In this document: one piece after another, positions 1 to 9,096 of the stretch
Numbering within the stretch: position 1 is the first letter of the stretch
How the letters are laid out: every line of letters starts with the position of its first letter
DNA from: Nitrospirillum pindoramense
GTDB taxonomy: Bacteria; Pseudomonadota; Alphaproteobacteria; Azospirillales; Azospirillaceae
Length of the DNA: 64,000 nucleotides
Assembly (NCBI RefSeq): GCF_007827955.1
Contig: NZ_VITR01000001.1
Span: 372,001 to 436,000, forward strand
Reading direction: 5' to 3'
Made by a program: the position numbers and the translations under genes
Notes under the pieces: generated by a model
Databases searched by the model: none
What the model was told of the DNA's origin: nothing
Seen by the model: only the letters and a program-made list of their open reading frames with translations

Positions 1-1111
1 CGCCGGCCTCCAGCTCCGCGTCGCTGGCGTACAGGTCCAGGATCCAGTCCAGCGCCTGCTGCGGCGGGGTGATGTCATCGCCCCAGGAACAGAAGACGAT
101 GATGGGCGACTTGATGGCCCGCAGGTCGACTTTGCTGCCGTCCGACAGGGTGATCCCGCCGCGGGTGAGGTGGTTGCCCAGGAACAGCTCATCGGTGATG
201 TACTGCATTTCCCCGGCACTCAGCAGGATGGGGCTGCCCCACCAGCGCTCAAACTCCAGGAAGCGCGGCCCTTCGGTGTCGACCTTGGAATAGACGGCGT
301 AGTTCTTTTTCCACAGGGTGTTGGCCGGGTTCATATTTTCGAAGTTCGCGATCAGCGCGGCACCGTCGAAGATGCCGCGCCCCAGGTCGCCGCTCAGCGT
401 CGTCAGCCAGGTGCCGCCCAGCAGGCCGCCCAGATAGCGCAGGGGGTTCTTCTCATGCACCCCCGCCCAGTAGGAGAGGGGGGAGCCCGCCAGCACGATG
501 GGCCCCGTCAGATCCGGCCGGGTCGCGGCCATCATCATGACCTGCCAGCCAGCCTGGCAATTGCCGATCAGGCAGGGCTTGCCCTCCGCCTCCGGATGCA
601 GGGCGGCCACCTTTTCCACGAAAGCGGCCTCCGCCCGACAGACATCCTCCACCGTCTGGCCCGGGACCGGCTTGGGCAGGAAGCCGACGAAGTAGCAGGG
701 GTGGCGCTCGGCGAGGGCCACGCCGATCTCGCTGTCATGCTTCATGCCGCCGATGCCGGGGCCGTGACCGGCCCGGGGGTCGAAGACGACGAAGGGCCGC
801 AGGCGGGGGTTGGTGGGTCGGTCAGCCGGCGGCAGGATGCGCATCAGGCAATAGTTTACGGGCCGGTCCAGTGTCCGCCCATCCAGGACCAGTTCGTAGG
901 GGAAGCTCAGGACGTTGGGCCAGGCATCGTCCATATGCTGGAAATGGTCGTTGCCGCGCTGGCGCAGCACATCCAGGAACAGCAGGGAGCGTTGGCCCGC
1001 GTCCACCCAATAATCCACGGCCTGCTGGGCAAGGCTGGCCCAGGGCGCCGCAAAAGGGGACGGTTCCGTTCGCATGGGGGTCGTCGTGCTCGCCATCCGT
1101 GCCGTGTCCAT
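1..1111 (-). CDS. DUF3141 domain protein (alpha/beta-hydrolase-like), 3' end cut by window edge
   Basis: About 370 residues are visible and the gene continues beyond base 1. The visible part matches the DUF3141 family, which is related to polyhydroxyalkanoate synthase/depolymerase-type alpha/beta hydrolases. It includes the FDPRAGHGPGIGG block near residues 110-122, the nucleophile-elbow-like GNCQAGW at about 183-189, LSYWAGVHEKNP in the middle, and SPIIVFCSWGDDITPP near the visible end. The biochemical role of the family is not settled; a link to PHA or envelope metabolism is only suggested by the fold. I start it at the ATG whose first base is 1111 because GAGGAA lies about five bases upstream. 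In-frame ATGs at 1096 and 1075 are alternatives. It has no close same-strand partner in the window. Confidence 0.85.
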   Translation of the reverse strand, partial: MDTARMASTTTPMRTEPSPFAAPWASLAQQAVDYWVDAGQRSLLFLDVLRQRGNDHFQHMDDAWPNVLSFPYELVLDGRTLDRPVNYCLMRILPPADRPTNPRLRPFVVFDPRAGHGPGIGGMKHDSEIGVALAERHPCYFVGFLPKPVPGQTVEDVCRAEAAFVEKVAALHPEAEGKPCLIGNCQAGWQVMMMAATRPDLTGPIVLAGSPLSYWAGVHEKNPLRYLGGLLGGTWLTTLSGDLGRGIFDGAALIANFENMNPANTLWKKNYAVYSKVDTEGPRFLEFERWWGSPILLSAGEMQYITDELFLGNHLTRGGITLSDGSKVDLRAIKSPIIVFCSWGDDITPPQQALDWILDLYASDAELEAG

Positions 1112-1440
1112 GAAGTTCCTCGTTCGGGGGGAATGCTGCATCGCGGCAATTGTAAGCGAGAAATATGAAGGATGGGAGAAACTATCCCGGAGATTTATGT
1201 TAGTTCGGAATCTGAACTAATAGGGCCCTGTTAGCTCCATGATTCTATTGATTCTGTTTCATTTAGTAATGAGTGTTAGCTGGATTATTCACCAATAATA
1301 CTCAAAGCCCTCTCGCATGCCGTCATGCTCCAGGATAAAGCTTTCGGTTGGTTTATATTTATGATCCATGTCAACGCTCTGTCGGGAAAATGGACGGGAT
1401 GGGTGGGCATAGCGCCGCACCATCCGCCCCGCCGGTATCG
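1112..1440. other. Non-coding spacer with a 7+7 inverted repeat
   Basis: This 329-base gap separates the DUF3141 start from the end of the efflux operon and is AT-richer than its surroundings. It contains a perfect inverted repeat, TTAGTTC-N7-GAACTAA, at 1200-1220, about 90 bases upstream of the DUF3141 start. That fits an operator better than a terminator because no T-run follows. I see no convincing ORF or sigma-70 promoter. Confidence 0.5.
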
Positions 1441-2811
1441 TCAGGGCGCGGTTGCCGCTGGCCGCCAGCCGCCGCCCAGGGCCTGGGCCAGGGTGATGGC
1501 CGCCGACAGCCGGTCGGCGCGCGACTGCACCAGGGCCAGCTCTGCCGACAAAAGGCCGCGCTCGGCATCCAGCTGCTCCAGATAGGGGGAATAGCCGGCG
1601 CGGTAGCGGCTGGTGGCGATGGCCAGGGTGCGGGCCAGGGCGTCGCGCTGGCGCAGCAGCGCCGTCTCCTGCTCGGCACTGCGCTGCACCATGGCCAGCC
1701 CGTCCTCGACCTCGCGGAAGGCGGTCAGGGCGGCCTTGCGGTAGCCGAAGGCCGCCGCGTCCCGCCGGGCGGCCGCGCTGTCGGCCTGGGCCTTCAGCCG
1801 GCCGCTGTCGAACAGGGGTGTCAGGACGCTGCCGCCCAGGGCGAAGATGTTGACCGGGTCGATCAGGCTGCTGACCACGGTGCCGCCCGCGGCGCTCAAC
1901 TGCACGTCGGGCAGGAACGCCGCGCGCGCGGCGTCCAGGCCATGGTCGGCGGCGACCAACTGCTGTTCCGCCTGCGCGATGTCCGGCCGGCGGCGCAGCA
2001 GGTCCGACGGCAGGCCCGCCGGCACCGCCGGCGTGGTCAGGTCGTCCAGGCCGGCCCCCCGGTCGATGGCACTGGGGCTTTCGCCCAGCAGCAGGCTCAG
2101 GCCATCCTCCTGCCGGGTGATGGCCAGGTCGAGGGCCGGGATCAGTTGCGCCGTGGCCTCGTATTCGGCCTCGGCCTGGGCCAGGTCCAGCTGGGCGGCG
2201 TATCCCGCCTCAGCCCGACGGCGGGCCAGGTGCAGCGAGGCCGCGCGCGCCGCCAGGGTGCGTTGCACGACATCCCGCCGGGCGTCCAGCGCCCGCAGGC
2301 CGACGTAGCCGGCGGCGGCCGAGGCCGCGACCGCCAGGCGCACGGCGTCGCGGGCCGCCTCGGTCGCCAGCAGGGTGGCGCGGGCGGCCTCGCTGGCGTC
2401 CGCCAACCGGCCGAACAGGTCCAGGTCATAGGACGCGCTGGCCTGCCACTGCCCGGCCGTCTGCTGGCGCGGCTGGCCGAAGGGGCTGACGTCGCGCTGT
2501 CGGCCCCCGCCGGCGGCAAGGATGACATTGGGCAGGCGCTGGTCTTCCGCCAGGCGGTACTGGGCGCGGGCCTCGGCGACGCGGGCCGCCGCCACCATGA
2601 CGTCGGTGTTGCTGGCCAGGGCCCGGTCGACGGTACGGGTCAGCACCGGATCGCCAAAGGCCCGCCACCAGGCGGCCTCGACCGCGTCGTCGCCGACGGG
2701 GGCGCCCCGCCATGCCGGCGGCGGTTCCACGGCGGCGGTCAGGGGCGCTTCCGGCCGAGGGCCGGCGCAGGCGGTCAGCAGCAGGGCGAGTGGATAGGCC
2801 AGGTGCCTCAT
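1441..2811 (-). CDS. NodT-family outer membrane efflux lipoprotein
   Basis: This 456-residue TolC-like outer membrane factor begins with a short lipoprotein signal (LLLTAC, lipidated Cys15). Two OEP repeats follow, with the usual coiled-coil signatures: AAARVAEARAQYRLAEDQRLP near 95-115, DLFGRL near 150, DLLRRRPDI near 270 and AFREVEDGLA near 375. The length is normal for the NodT branch. It would form the outer membrane exit duct for the HlyD adaptor and MFS pump encoded just upstream. Its start overlaps the adaptor's stop by ATGA (2808-2811), so it is translationally coupled as the last gene of the operon. The exported substrate is unknown; drugs, siderophores or aromatic compounds are typical for such systems. 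Confidence 0.92.
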   Translation of the reverse strand: MRHLAYPLALLLTACAGPRPEAPLTAAVEPPPAWRGAPVGDDAVEAAWWRAFGDPVLTRTVDRALASNTDVMVAAARVAEARAQYRLAEDQRLPNVILAAGGGRQRDVSPFGQPRQQTAGQWQASASYDLDLFGRLADASEAARATLLATEAARDAVRLAVAASAAAGYVGLRALDARRDVVQRTLAARAASLHLARRRAEAGYAAQLDLAQAEAEYEATAQLIPALDLAITRQEDGLSLLLGESPSAIDRGAGLDDLTTPAVPAGLPSDLLRRRPDIAQAEQQLVAADHGLDAARAAFLPDVQLSAAGGTVVSSLIDPVNIFALGGSVLTPLFDSGRLKAQADSAAARRDAAAFGYRKAALTAFREVEDGLAMVQRSAEQETALLRQRDALARTLAIATSRYRAGYSPYLEQLDAERGLLSAELALVQSRADRLSAAITLAQALGGGWRPAATAP

Positions 2812-3902
2812 GGCTTGGCCCCCCTGGGCGTCCCCGTGGTGGCCGTATCCACCCGCGTTTCCACCGACATGCCGGGGCGCAGGCGGTCGGCCAGGGGCTG
2901 GCCGGGGGTGATGGCGATGCGCACGCCGATGCGTTGCGGCACCTTGATGAAGTTGCCGGTGGCGTTGTCGGGCTTCAGCACCGCGAATTCGGAGCCGGCG
3001 GCCGGCGACAGCGTTTCCACCGTGCCCGTCAGTTCCGCCCCGTCCAGGGCGTCGACGGTGAAGCGCGCGGGCTGGCCCACGGCCATATGGGCGGTCTGCG
3101 CCTCCTTGTAATTGGCGATGATCCAGCGGTCATCCGGCACCAGGGACAGGAACTGGGTGCCATTGGTGACGTATTGGCCCAGGCGCACGCCCACCTCGCC
3201 CACCTGGCCGTCTTCGGGGGCGTAGATGACCGTATGCTCCAAGTCGATCTCGGCCAGGGTCAGCTGGGCCAGGGCCGCCTCCACCTGGGCCTGCAGCCCG
3301 TCGCGGCCCACGTCCACCGTCCGCACGTCCTGGCGGGCGATCTCCCCGCCCGCCTCGGCTTGGCGCACCTGGGCCTCGGCCTGGGCCAGGGCGGCCTGGG
3401 TCTGGTCCCGCTCCCGGATGGAGACGGAGCCGTCGCGCACCAGGTCGGTCACGCGGGCCATGTCGGCGTGCGCGCGGGCCAGCTGGGCGCGGGCGTTGGC
3501 CAGGTTGGCCACCTGCCCCGCCAGGGCGGCGGTGCGGGCGGCGTGGGCCTGTTCGCTGTTGGCCAGGGCGGCGCGCTGGGCGGCCAGCGTCGCCCGGGCC
3601 TGGTCCACCCGGGCGCGGTAGATGCGGTCGTCGATGCGGGCCAGTACCTGGCCGGCCTTGACGTGGGCGTAGTCGCCCACGGCGACATCCACGACATAGC
3701 CGCTGACCTGGGGGGCGATGACCGTGGTGCGGCCGCGGATGTAGGCGTTTTCCGTCGCCTCCACCGTGCCGGCGAAGGGGGGCAGGCGCCAGGCGGCCAG
3801 CAAGGCCAGGATGGCGCCCGTGGCCACCACCAGGATGGCCAGGGCGGCCGGCCAGCCGCGCCGGGGCGGGTGCCAGTGAGAGGGGGTATCGGGGGCGCTC
3901 AT
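2808..3902 (-). CDS. HlyD/EmrA-family periplasmic adaptor
   Basis: This 364-residue membrane fusion protein has one N-terminal membrane helix (about residues 18-42). A biotinyl-lipoyl-like half-motif follows (ENAYIRGRTTVIAPQVSGYV, about 50-70). The middle is a long Ala/Gln-rich alpha-helical hairpin (about 95-205). The second lipoyl half is YAPEDGQVGEVGVRLGQYV near 230, followed by a beta-barrel region. The order and size match EmrA adaptors of DHA2 MFS pumps rather than RND adaptors. It bridges the inner-membrane MFS transporter to the NodT-type duct. Both ends overlap neighbours by ATGA, which shows a tightly coupled operon. Confidence 0.93.
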   Translation of the reverse strand: MSAPDTPSHWHPPRRGWPAALAILVVATGAILALLAAWRLPPFAGTVEATENAYIRGRTTVIAPQVSGYVVDVAVGDYAHVKAGQVLARIDDRIYRARVDQARATLAAQRAALANSEQAHAARTAALAGQVANLANARAQLARAHADMARVTDLVRDGSVSIRERDQTQAALAQAEAQVRQAEAGGEIARQDVRTVDVGRDGLQAQVEAALAQLTLAEIDLEHTVIYAPEDGQVGEVGVRLGQYVTNGTQFLSLVPDDRWIIANYKEAQTAHMAVGQPARFTVDALDGAELTGTVETLSPAAGSEFAVLKPDNATGNFIKVPQRIGVRIAITPGQPLADRLRPGMSVETRVDTATTGTPRGAKP

Positions 3903-5464
3903 GATCCGCGTCTCCGGCGCAGGGTGTTGAACAGGATGAGGTAGCCGACATAGAGCGCGTTCAGCAGCGCCAGGCCGGCCACGAACAGGAAGACATCGTT
4001 GAAGGCCAGCACGGCGGCCTCACGCCCCATGGCCTGGCCCAGTTGGCCGGCGCCGCCCGCCGCCAGGCGGGCCACCACCTGCGGGTCGGATGCCACCAGG
4101 TGTTCCGACAGGGTCTGGGAATGCCAGTGGGTCGAGGCGACCTGCAGGCTGCCCAGCAGGGCGGACCCGGCCAGCCCACCCACGTTCTGGGTGATGCTGA
4201 ACAGCACCATGAAGGTGACCAGGTGGTCCGGCCCCTTGGACACCATGCGCAGGAAGCCCAGCACCAGCGCCGGCCCGATGAACAGCGTGGTGCCGAAGGC
4301 GATCAGCGCCTGGCTGAGGTACAGCTGCGGCGGGCGCACCAGGCTGGTGGCGTCGCTGTCGAGCCAGGCGCCGGCGGCGATGAGCAGCGACGCCGCGATC
4401 ACCTGGTACGGCAGGCGCCGTTCCGACAGTGTCAAGGCGGCGGTCAGGGTTCCCCCCAGCATGGCCAGGACCACGATGATGAACAGGTGTCGCAGTTGGT
4501 CGTTGATCAGACCGCCCGCCGTCAGCAGGCCGACGGCGCCATAGGTCTGTTCCGCCAGCGATACCCGCACCATCAGGGCGGCGGCGGCGAAGCGCGCCAT
4601 GTCCAGCGTGGTCAGCCAGCGGACCTGGATCAGCGGCTGTTGCCGCCGCCGCTCGATCAGCCAGGCGAGGGTGAACAGGGGCACGGCGGCCGCCAGCGCC
4701 CAGCCCAGCCAGGGTGTGTCCACCCACCACAACAGCCGCCCCTGGCCCAGCACGCCGCACACCAGCACCAGGCAGGGCAGCATCAGGCCGATGACGGCGA
4801 AATCCAATGGCTGGAAGACCGGGGCGCGGTCACTGGGCGGCAGCGGCAGGGCGGTGATGGCGGCCAGCACGGCCAACGCGATGCCGATTTCCATCAGGTG
4901 CAGGCCCTGCCACTGGTGCAAGGCCAGCATCTCCACCGGCACCAGGCGGGCCAGTGGGGTGCCCAGCTGGGTCAGGCCGATGCCGATGACCAGGGCCAAG
5001 GGGCGCAGTCGGCCGGGAAAGACCTGCAGCAGGTTGTAGACGGTCATGGTGACCAGGCCCGCCGCCGTCATGCCGCTGACAGCCCGGATGATGACGGCGG
5101 CGGTGAAGCCGGGGGCGGCGAATTGCAGCAACCCCGCCAGCGCGTAGGCTATCAGCAGGGTGCCGGTCACCGCCGGAATGCCGAACTGTGCCCGCGCCTT
5201 CACCAGCATCAGGTTGGCGCCGGCGTTGAAGGCGACATAGAGGGCGGGCAGCCAGCTCGCCTGGTCGATATAGACGCCCAAGGCGCCCGACAGGCTGGCC
5301 AAGTTCACGTTCACCAACGCATTGCCCAGGGTGGACGCCACCCCCACCAGGACCGCCACGGCGGCATAGCCCAGGCGGCGGCCCAGGGGATGCGCGGGCA
5401 CGGCGGGAGAGCCGACGAAGGTCGGCCGCTCCTCCGCCTTGAAGGTGTAGGCGTCGCCGGTCAT
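3899..5464 (-). CDS. DHA2 (EmrB-type) MFS drug transporter
   Basis: The product is about 521 residues with roughly 14 hydrophobic helices, as expected for the DHA2 (14-TM) subfamily of proton-driven exporters. Visible family features are the Asp-containing first helix segment (IDQASWLPALYVAFNAGANL, about 70-90), the QFG loop, and motif-C-like VSGMTAAGLVTMTVYN near 140. I start at 5464 because this ATG overlaps the upstream stop as ATGA; an in-frame upstream extension exists but has no family character. With the adaptor and NodT duct it should form a tripartite pump spanning both membranes. The substrate is not predictable from sequence. Confidence 0.9.
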   Translation of the reverse strand: MTGDAYTFKAEERPTFVGSPAVPAHPLGRRLGYAAVAVLVGVASTLGNALVNVNLASLSGALGVYIDQASWLPALYVAFNAGANLMLVKARAQFGIPAVTGTLLIAYALAGLLQFAAPGFTAAVIIRAVSGMTAAGLVTMTVYNLLQVFPGRLRPLALVIGIGLTQLGTPLARLVPVEMLALHQWQGLHLMEIGIALAVLAAITALPLPPSDRAPVFQPLDFAVIGLMLPCLVLVCGVLGQGRLLWWVDTPWLGWALAAAVPLFTLAWLIERRRQQPLIQVRWLTTLDMARFAAAALMVRVSLAEQTYGAVGLLTAGGLINDQLRHLFIIVVLAMLGGTLTAALTLSERRLPYQVIAASLLIAAGAWLDSDATSLVRPPQLYLSQALIAFGTTLFIGPALVLGFLRMVSKGPDHLVTFMVLFSITQNVGGLAGSALLGSLQVASTHWHSQTLSEHLVASDPQVVARLAAGGAGQLGQAMGREAAVLAFNDVFLFVAGLALLNALYVGYLILFNTLRRRRGS

Positions 5465-5922
5465 GGCACCGCCCCCGGATCCCGGAGTTGAAGCAGCATC
5501 AGCGCCGTGTCGAGATGAACGCGATAATCGACGACCCAACCATGCGACCAGCGGCAGATGGCCAGCCGGGGCACATCGAAAGCGCGCTTGAGCGGGGCGG
5601 CATCGGGGCCGCCGGGCAGATCGGCCGGCAGGGTCAGGCCGCCCGTCGCGGTGCCGGTCAGGCGGGTGACGGCGCAGCTGTGGCGGCCGTCATGGCTGCT
5701 GAACAGCGCCATGTAGGGGTTGACGTGGATATGGGCGTCGGGGAAGGCGGCGCAGAAGCGGATGGCCTGGTCGATGTGGGCCTGCTTGTCCAGCGCGGGC
5801 GCGGCACCGTCGCCATGGACCACGACGTTCTCCTCCAGGAATTCCGCATAGTCGCCCCAGCGCCGGTCATTCCAGGCGCGGTCCAGGGCGCGCATCCGGT
5901 CCAGCGTGCGGCGTAACGCCAT
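5461..5922 (-). CDS. SnoaL/NTF2-like protein heading the efflux operon
   Basis: This small protein of about 153 residues, if started at the MALRRTLDRM methionine, resembles the SnoaL-like/ester-cyclase branch of the NTF2 fold. The clues are an N-terminal helix with RALDRAWNDRRWGDYAEFL and a segment ENVVVHGDG, then a conserved DKQAHIDQAIRFCAAFPDAHIHV core and a C-terminal WVVDYRVHLDT strand. Members bind or transform small hydrophobic molecules, so it could modify or sense the pump substrate; that is inference. It ends in an ATGA overlap with the MFS gene. The start is uncertain because no strong ribosome site is visible; an upstream start at 6054 would add an atypical Arg/Pro-rich tail. Confidence 0.6.
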   Translation of the reverse strand: MALRRTLDRMRALDRAWNDRRWGDYAEFLEENVVVHGDGAAPALDKQAHIDQAIRFCAAFPDAHIHVNPYMALFSSHDGRHSCAVTRLTGTATGGLTLPADLPGGPDAAPLKRAFDVPRLAICRWSHGWVVDYRVHLDTALMLLQLRDPGAVP

Positions 5923-6060
5923 GTCAGGGCCGCGACTGCCACTGTGATGTCCCACTGTCCGGCCCCATTTCCAGTCCCCCGTCCGTCGGCTTGTCCTCTC
6001 GATGGCCGATCCTAGGCGCGGGGGCGGGCGGGGATGGAGTGAGCGCGCCAGCACTTACGG

Positions 6061-7860
6061 TTAGCCCGTCTGGGCCGTCGCCTTGGGCGGCCGCAGCCGG
6101 TCCATCACCGCCTGGAAGGCGGGCCGGTCGCGCCAGGCGTCGAAGCGGGTGTCTGTGCGCAACCACACGGTCGACAGCTCCCGCCGGTCGATGGCGCGGT
6201 TCAGGGCCGCCAGCCCCCGCGCCTCGTCGTTCAGGGCGGCGGCCAGGGTGGCGCGGGCGAAGGCGGTGGCTGGCACCGTGTCGGCGGTGGCCAGCAGGCG
6301 CCAGCCGCGCTCCGGCTCGCCCAGCCAGGCCTCGATCTCCGCCCGGGCATAGGCCAGATCGGGATGCCTCGTCGCCACCCGTTCGACAGCGCCGACCAGG
6401 GCGCGGGCGCCATCGGGCTCGCCGCCGAAGATATGGGCCAAGGCGCGGTAGACCAGGACCTCCGCCGATCCCCCCGCCTGTCCGCCCGCCGCCTGTGCGT
6501 CCGCTTGGGACCGGGCAATCAGTTGGGCATGGCGCCGGGCCTGATAGTGGCTGGTGGCCTCGGCGATGTCCTGCTGCACGGAAAAGGGCTCGATGGCGCG
6601 GGCATCACGGAACAGGTGCTCGGCCTCCTCCTGCCGGTCGAGGATGGTGAGGAGGACGCCGTAGAGGCGGGCGGCGCGGGCATGGTCGCCCAGGCGCAAG
6701 GCGCGGATGAAGTCCGCCTCCGCCGCCGGGGCGTCGCGGTCCAGCCAGGCGGCGACGGTGGCCCGTGCGGTCAGCGCCTCCACGGACTGGGGGTCGATCT
6801 CCAGCGCCCGCCGCACGGCGGCCTCCGCCTCCGCCTTGGCCTCGGCATGGTCGATGAGGCCCAGGCGGAACAGGTCGCACTGGCAGTCGGCGATGCCGGA
6901 ATGGCCCCGGGCGAAGTCGGCCGCCCCCTCCGCCACCCGCTGGAATATCTCCAGCGCCTCATAGAGGGCAGCGGGCGTCTGTTGGTCCAGCAGCTGCCGG
7001 GCGCGATAGATGCGGGCGTGCCCCTCCAGCGCCACCGGGCCCGGGCTGATGCGGGAGGCGCGCATGGCGCTGTTGTCCAGGCGCACCCGGCTCAGCACCG
7101 TGGCGGCGATGCGTTCCTGCAGCTGCATATGCTCATGGTCGGGGGCGTCAAAACGGTCGGACCAGATGACGAAGCCCTTGGGGTTCGACACCTCCACCGT
7201 CACCCGCAGCATGCCGTCCTGCCGGCGGACTGTGCCCTGCAACACGGCGTCCACGCCCAGCTCCCGCGCCAGTGCCGGCACGGTCCAGCCCTGATCGTGC
7301 GCCTGGAAGACGACCGCGCGCGAGGCGACGCGCAGGCCCTGCGCACGCCCCAGGGCGTAGATCAGTTCATCCGTCAGGCCGTCGGCGAAACGGTCATCCT
7401 CCGCCGTGCGGCTCAGCGCGCGCAACGGCATGACCGCCACGGCGGCGCCAAACCCGGGGGTGTATGTCGGCCCCTCCGCCAAGGGGGCGGCTGCGTTCAA
7501 GGCGACCGCTGGCGCTTGGTTCAGGGCGAACAGCGGGACATAGCCGCCCGTGGGCAGGGTGATGACCACCGGATCGCCCTGGCCCGGGCCGGCGTAATGA
7601 TCCTGCAGTTTGCGGCGCAGGCGCCGCGCCTCCACCCGCACGGTGCTGTCGATGCGGGGATCATAGGGCGGTTCGCGGCCATAGACGGCATTGCCGATCA
7701 CCGCCTCCTTCAAGGTGGCGCCGCGTCCTTCCAGTGTTTCCTCGACGATGAAATGCAGGAAGGCCAGCAGCCGGTCCGACCCCGCGAACGGGGGGCTGGA
7801 CCGCAGTCGGTCGACCTGTTCGCGCACGGCCCAGGGCGATGGCGTCTTGCTGGAATCCAC
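6061..7860 (-). CDS. Winged-helix / TolB-N-like / TPR regulatory protein
   Basis: This protein of about 599 residues starts at a GTG, with AAAGGACAGGG upstream. Residues about 10-115 match a DNA-binding-like N-terminal region seen in many TPR proteins of alphaproteobacteria and acidobacteria (LHFIVEETLEGRGATLKE, STVRVEARRLRRKLQDHY, LPTGGYVPLF). Residues about 135-260 look like a TolB-N/FlgO-type domain (FADGLTDELIYALGR; ARELGVDAVLQGTVRRQ). The remainder is tetratricopeptide-type helices ending near PFAFQAVMDRL-like sequence. No catalytic residues are apparent and there is no membrane helix. It is monocistronic, faces away from the 8.1 kb gene, and may act as a transcription or signalling factor. 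I cannot name a target. Confidence 0.7.
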   Translation of the reverse strand: MDSSKTPSPWAVREQVDRLRSSPPFAGSDRLLAFLHFIVEETLEGRGATLKEAVIGNAVYGREPPYDPRIDSTVRVEARRLRRKLQDHYAGPGQGDPVVITLPTGGYVPLFALNQAPAVALNAAAPLAEGPTYTPGFGAAVAVMPLRALSRTAEDDRFADGLTDELIYALGRAQGLRVASRAVVFQAHDQGWTVPALARELGVDAVLQGTVRRQDGMLRVTVEVSNPKGFVIWSDRFDAPDHEHMQLQERIAATVLSRVRLDNSAMRASRISPGPVALEGHARIYRARQLLDQQTPAALYEALEIFQRVAEGAADFARGHSGIADCQCDLFRLGLIDHAEAKAEAEAAVRRALEIDPQSVEALTARATVAAWLDRDAPAAEADFIRALRLGDHARAARLYGVLLTILDRQEEAEHLFRDARAIEPFSVQQDIAEATSHYQARRHAQLIARSQADAQAAGGQAGGSAEVLVYRALAHIFGGEPDGARALVGAVERVATRHPDLAYARAEIEAWLGEPERGWRLLATADTVPATAFARATLAAALNDEARGLAALNRAIDRRELSTVWLRTDTRFDAWRDRPAFQAVMDRLRPPKATAQTG

Positions 7861-8056
7861 GGGGGCCCTGTCCTTTTAAAAAATTCAGATGCGAACTCGG
7901 ATTTAGCGCAATTTATGCGGGTGCCAACCGGCCCTGGTCAAGGTGGGTGGCCGATTCACAGGTTGGCATAACGGTTAGCGTGCGCGGGCTAACGCTGCGT
8001 GGCCCCTGTGAACCGGTATTGTCGGTTGGGGCAGGCGCCAAGTGGGGGACGGGCAA

Positions 8057-8581
8057 ATGGGGGGTGGGATGGAATTGCCATGGTTGCAGATATCGGGCGC
8101 CGTCGCCGGCGGTGTCGTCGGCGGTTTCTCGGGCTTCATCGCCAATACCTTCCATGAGCGCCGTGTGCGCCTGCGGGCCAAGCGGAACATCGCCTGCGCC
8201 TTGATCGGCGAGATCGGCGCCCTGTCGCAGCATATCGAGGAGAATTACCTGTCCATGCTGCGCGCCGACCTGCAGGCCTGCGGCGAGGCGCCCTCGGTCG
8301 TGCATCACGCCTTCCGGGGCGACCGTGACTACATGCCCGTGTTCCGTGCCCTGGGCAGCACGGTGGGCTACCTGCCCACGCCGCTGCCGCGCGACCTGGT
8401 CTACTGGTACACCAGCCTGGCGGCGGGGCTGGAGCGGGCGCGCGCCCTGCATGAACTGTCCGGCCAACGCGACCCGGAGGCCGTGGCCTTCGCCGTGCGG
8501 CTGGCCAAGATCCAGGATGCGGCCTTCATCGATTTGCTGGCCCGGTCGCGCAAGCTGCTGGATAGCCTGGATCGCATTTAG
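8057..8581 (+). CDS. Small membrane-anchored protein of unknown function
   Basis: About 174 residues that I do not recognise. A glycine-rich N-terminal hydrophobic segment (ISGAVAGGVVGGFSGFIANTF) probably anchors it in the membrane. It is followed by a basic stretch (HERRVRLRAKRNI) and a mostly helical soluble domain with LIGEIGALSQHIEENYLSML and DAAFIDLLARSRKLLDSLDRI. The plan resembles small single-pass inner-membrane proteins with a cytoplasmic helical bundle. Starts at GTG 8042, ATG 8057 and ATG 8069 are all in frame; purine-rich sequence lies before each, so the start is not fixed. Codon use is like its neighbours. It lies alone between divergent and distant genes. Confidence 0.55.
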   Translation: MGGGMELPWLQISGAVAGGVVGGFSGFIANTFHERRVRLRAKRNIACALIGEIGALSQHIEENYLSMLRADLQACGEAPSVVHHAFRGDRDYMPVFRALGSTVGYLPTPLPRDLVYWYTSLAAGLERARALHELSGQRDPEAVAFAVRLAKIQDAAFIDLLARSRKLLDSLDRI

Positions 8582-9096
8582 GGTACGATTTTACCAAATA
8601 CGTCCAGCCATGCGCCGATTTCAAGGGGGGGCTTCCTCGAGGGGATGGCGGCATCGGTCTCGTGTAATAGAGGCTGCGTAAAGCGCGGCTGGCGCTGTTC
8701 CTCGCCCGACATTTTCGCCATTAAAATATTAGTCGATTCAGGTATTTGTCCAGAATCGAAGGTATTTATGCCATCGTCCTGGAGTATAAAATTTTACGAA
8801 TATTCTTTCTGATTTTCGGTGATTCTCCTTCCTGGATATAGGCCAGTGGTGTGAGAGGGTGGGCCACCAGCAACGAGATGTTAACACCCAGGCCCAATTC
8901 ACGTACGGTTATCTTTGGAATAATGTAATTCTATCAGTGCATTATGAAGTGTATTTCAATTAAGTATAATCACCTACCTCTTAAGAGCTAGATAGTGCGC
9001 CATAGGTCCTTGGCGATATATTAACCTTTACGACCTAAAACTATTCCCAGGCGACGCACCCGGTACATCCAATATCCGATTTAAAGGGTTTATTAC
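8582..9096. other. AT-rich non-coding region upstream of the secretion operon
   Basis: This 515-base gap has base composition clearly unlike the GC-rich flanks, especially at 8700-9090. I find no ORF worth calling. A TATAAT at 8965-8970 with a poor TTATGA 17 bases upstream is the only promoter-like pair, and it points toward gspE. GAATATTC-type short palindromes occur, but nothing diagnostic. It presumably holds the control region of the type II secretion operon. Confidence 0.5.

Noticed and set aside
1348-3111. A 587-codon plus-strand frame across the NodT and HlyD genes
   Set aside because: The opposite strand encodes a convincing outer-membrane factor and adaptor with overlapping starts; the plus-strand translation has no family signal.
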